64,000 bases of DNA, from assembly GCF_932294415.1 (NCBI RefSeq), contig NC_065535.1, positions 82,233,862 to 82,297,861 of the forward strand, read 5' to 3'. Positions 63,646-64,000 of this stretch are shown in pieces. The translations under genes were made by a program, and so were the position numbers. This DNA is from Quercus robur (taxonomy: Eukaryota > Streptophyta > Magnoliopsida > Fagales > Fagaceae). Each line of letters opens with the position of its first letter. Position 1 is the first letter of the stretch. Under the pieces are notes generated by a model. That model saw only the letters and a program-made list of their open reading frames with translations. It did not search any database and was not told the DNA's origin.

Positions 63646-64000
63646 ATGTCTGAGGAGCGTTCAAGAGGGCACGTTCCGAGCAATTCCGCAGGATCTTCCC
63701 GGGGATCGACGTGGAGGGAGAGAAGGCAAAAGCGGCTGGAGGATAGGGAGCATTCAAGAGAAGAGGAAGGGTCCGGATTGGGAGAAGGATCGGACCAAAC
63801 GCACCGGACGATTTCAAACGTCTCAGCACATCGGCAACCTGATGATAGAGACCGGGAGCTGGAGCGGTTGCGCAGATTGGTAATGGACTTGGAGCTGGAG
63901 GCAAGGGGTCGGCGCCACGAAAGGGACCACAACCCCCAACCCAGAAGGAACCGTGGCGAGGAAGGTTCCAGCCGACCTGTTACGCAACAACACCGAGACC
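63646..64000 (+). CDS. Start of Gypsy gag polyprotein (partial)
   Basis: ATG 63646 (MSEERSRGHVPSNSAG) opens a frame of at least 118 codons with no stop up to the window end. It begins 45 bp after the PBS. The protein is highly charged (Arg/Glu-rich, with ERRQKRLEDREHSREEEG and RELERLRRLVMDLELEARGR), probably a coiled coil, as in the N-terminal part of gag in Tat-type elements. No gag core is reached inside the window. The open frame and clean LTR/PBS suggest a younger element than the one at 26-42 kb. Confidence 0.72.
   Translation, partial: MSEERSRGHVPSNSAGSSRGSTWRERRQKRLEDREHSREEEGSGLGEGSDQTHRTISNVSAHRQPDDRDRELERLRRLVMDLELEARGRRHERDHNPQPRRNRGEEGSSRPVTQQHRD

Noticed and set aside
63578..63932. 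Minus-strand ORFs at the right edge
   Set aside because: Opposite the open gag frame, which follows a valid LTR and PBS.

Overview
This is plant nuclear DNA, most likely from a woody eudicot. The evidence is spliced genes with plant-only orthologues, AT-rich spacers, and dense plant transposons (Copia, Tat-type Gypsy, L1-type LINEs, SINEs, MULE and hAT MITEs). The repeat families look Fagaceae-like to me, but that is a weak impression. I saw no tRNA, rRNA, CRISPR array or bacterial-type operon.

The host genes are few and spread out. They are a three-finger RanBP2-type zinc-finger protein (4617-5517, +), a three-finger CCCH protein (11386-13859, +), a six-exon NUDT19-like Nudix hydrolase (20237-25417, +) and an Asp/Glu-racemase-family protein (44743-46341, -). 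All four look intact, with in-phase GT-AG introns. A FAR1/MULE-derived pseudogene (about 17212-18700, +) lies between the second and third.

The rest is mobile DNA. (1) 1-2638, minus strand: a Copia element cut by the window edge, with LTR, PBS and an open protease-integrase frame, but with a GC-rich minisatellite where gag should be. (2) 9570-10213: the 3' end of a LINE with a SINE fragment inserted in it. (3) 26384-42621: a complete 16.2-kb Tat-type Gypsy element with LTRs of about 2 kb and TSD CTTAG. Its decayed gag-pol holds a 1.4-kb solo LTR. Between integrase and the 3' LTR it carries a multi-exon antisense gene with a plant mobile domain. (4) About 52320-60636: an L1-type LINE split in ORF1 by a 2.5-kb hAT-like insertion. 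(5) 61908-62588: a solo LTR with TSD GTACT. (6) 62976-64000: the 5' LTR, PBS and start of gag of another Gypsy element that runs out of the window. Several MITEs with clear target-site duplications fill the spacers.

The genes do not form a pathway. The most notable cargo is the antisense plant-mobile-domain gene inside the Tat element. Also notable are the almost purely C-to-T decay of that element, the gag-less Copia with its minisatellite, the ATGA overlap of the LINE ORFs, and a recurring class of very short poly(T)/poly(A) insertions flanked by 14-16-bp direct repeats.
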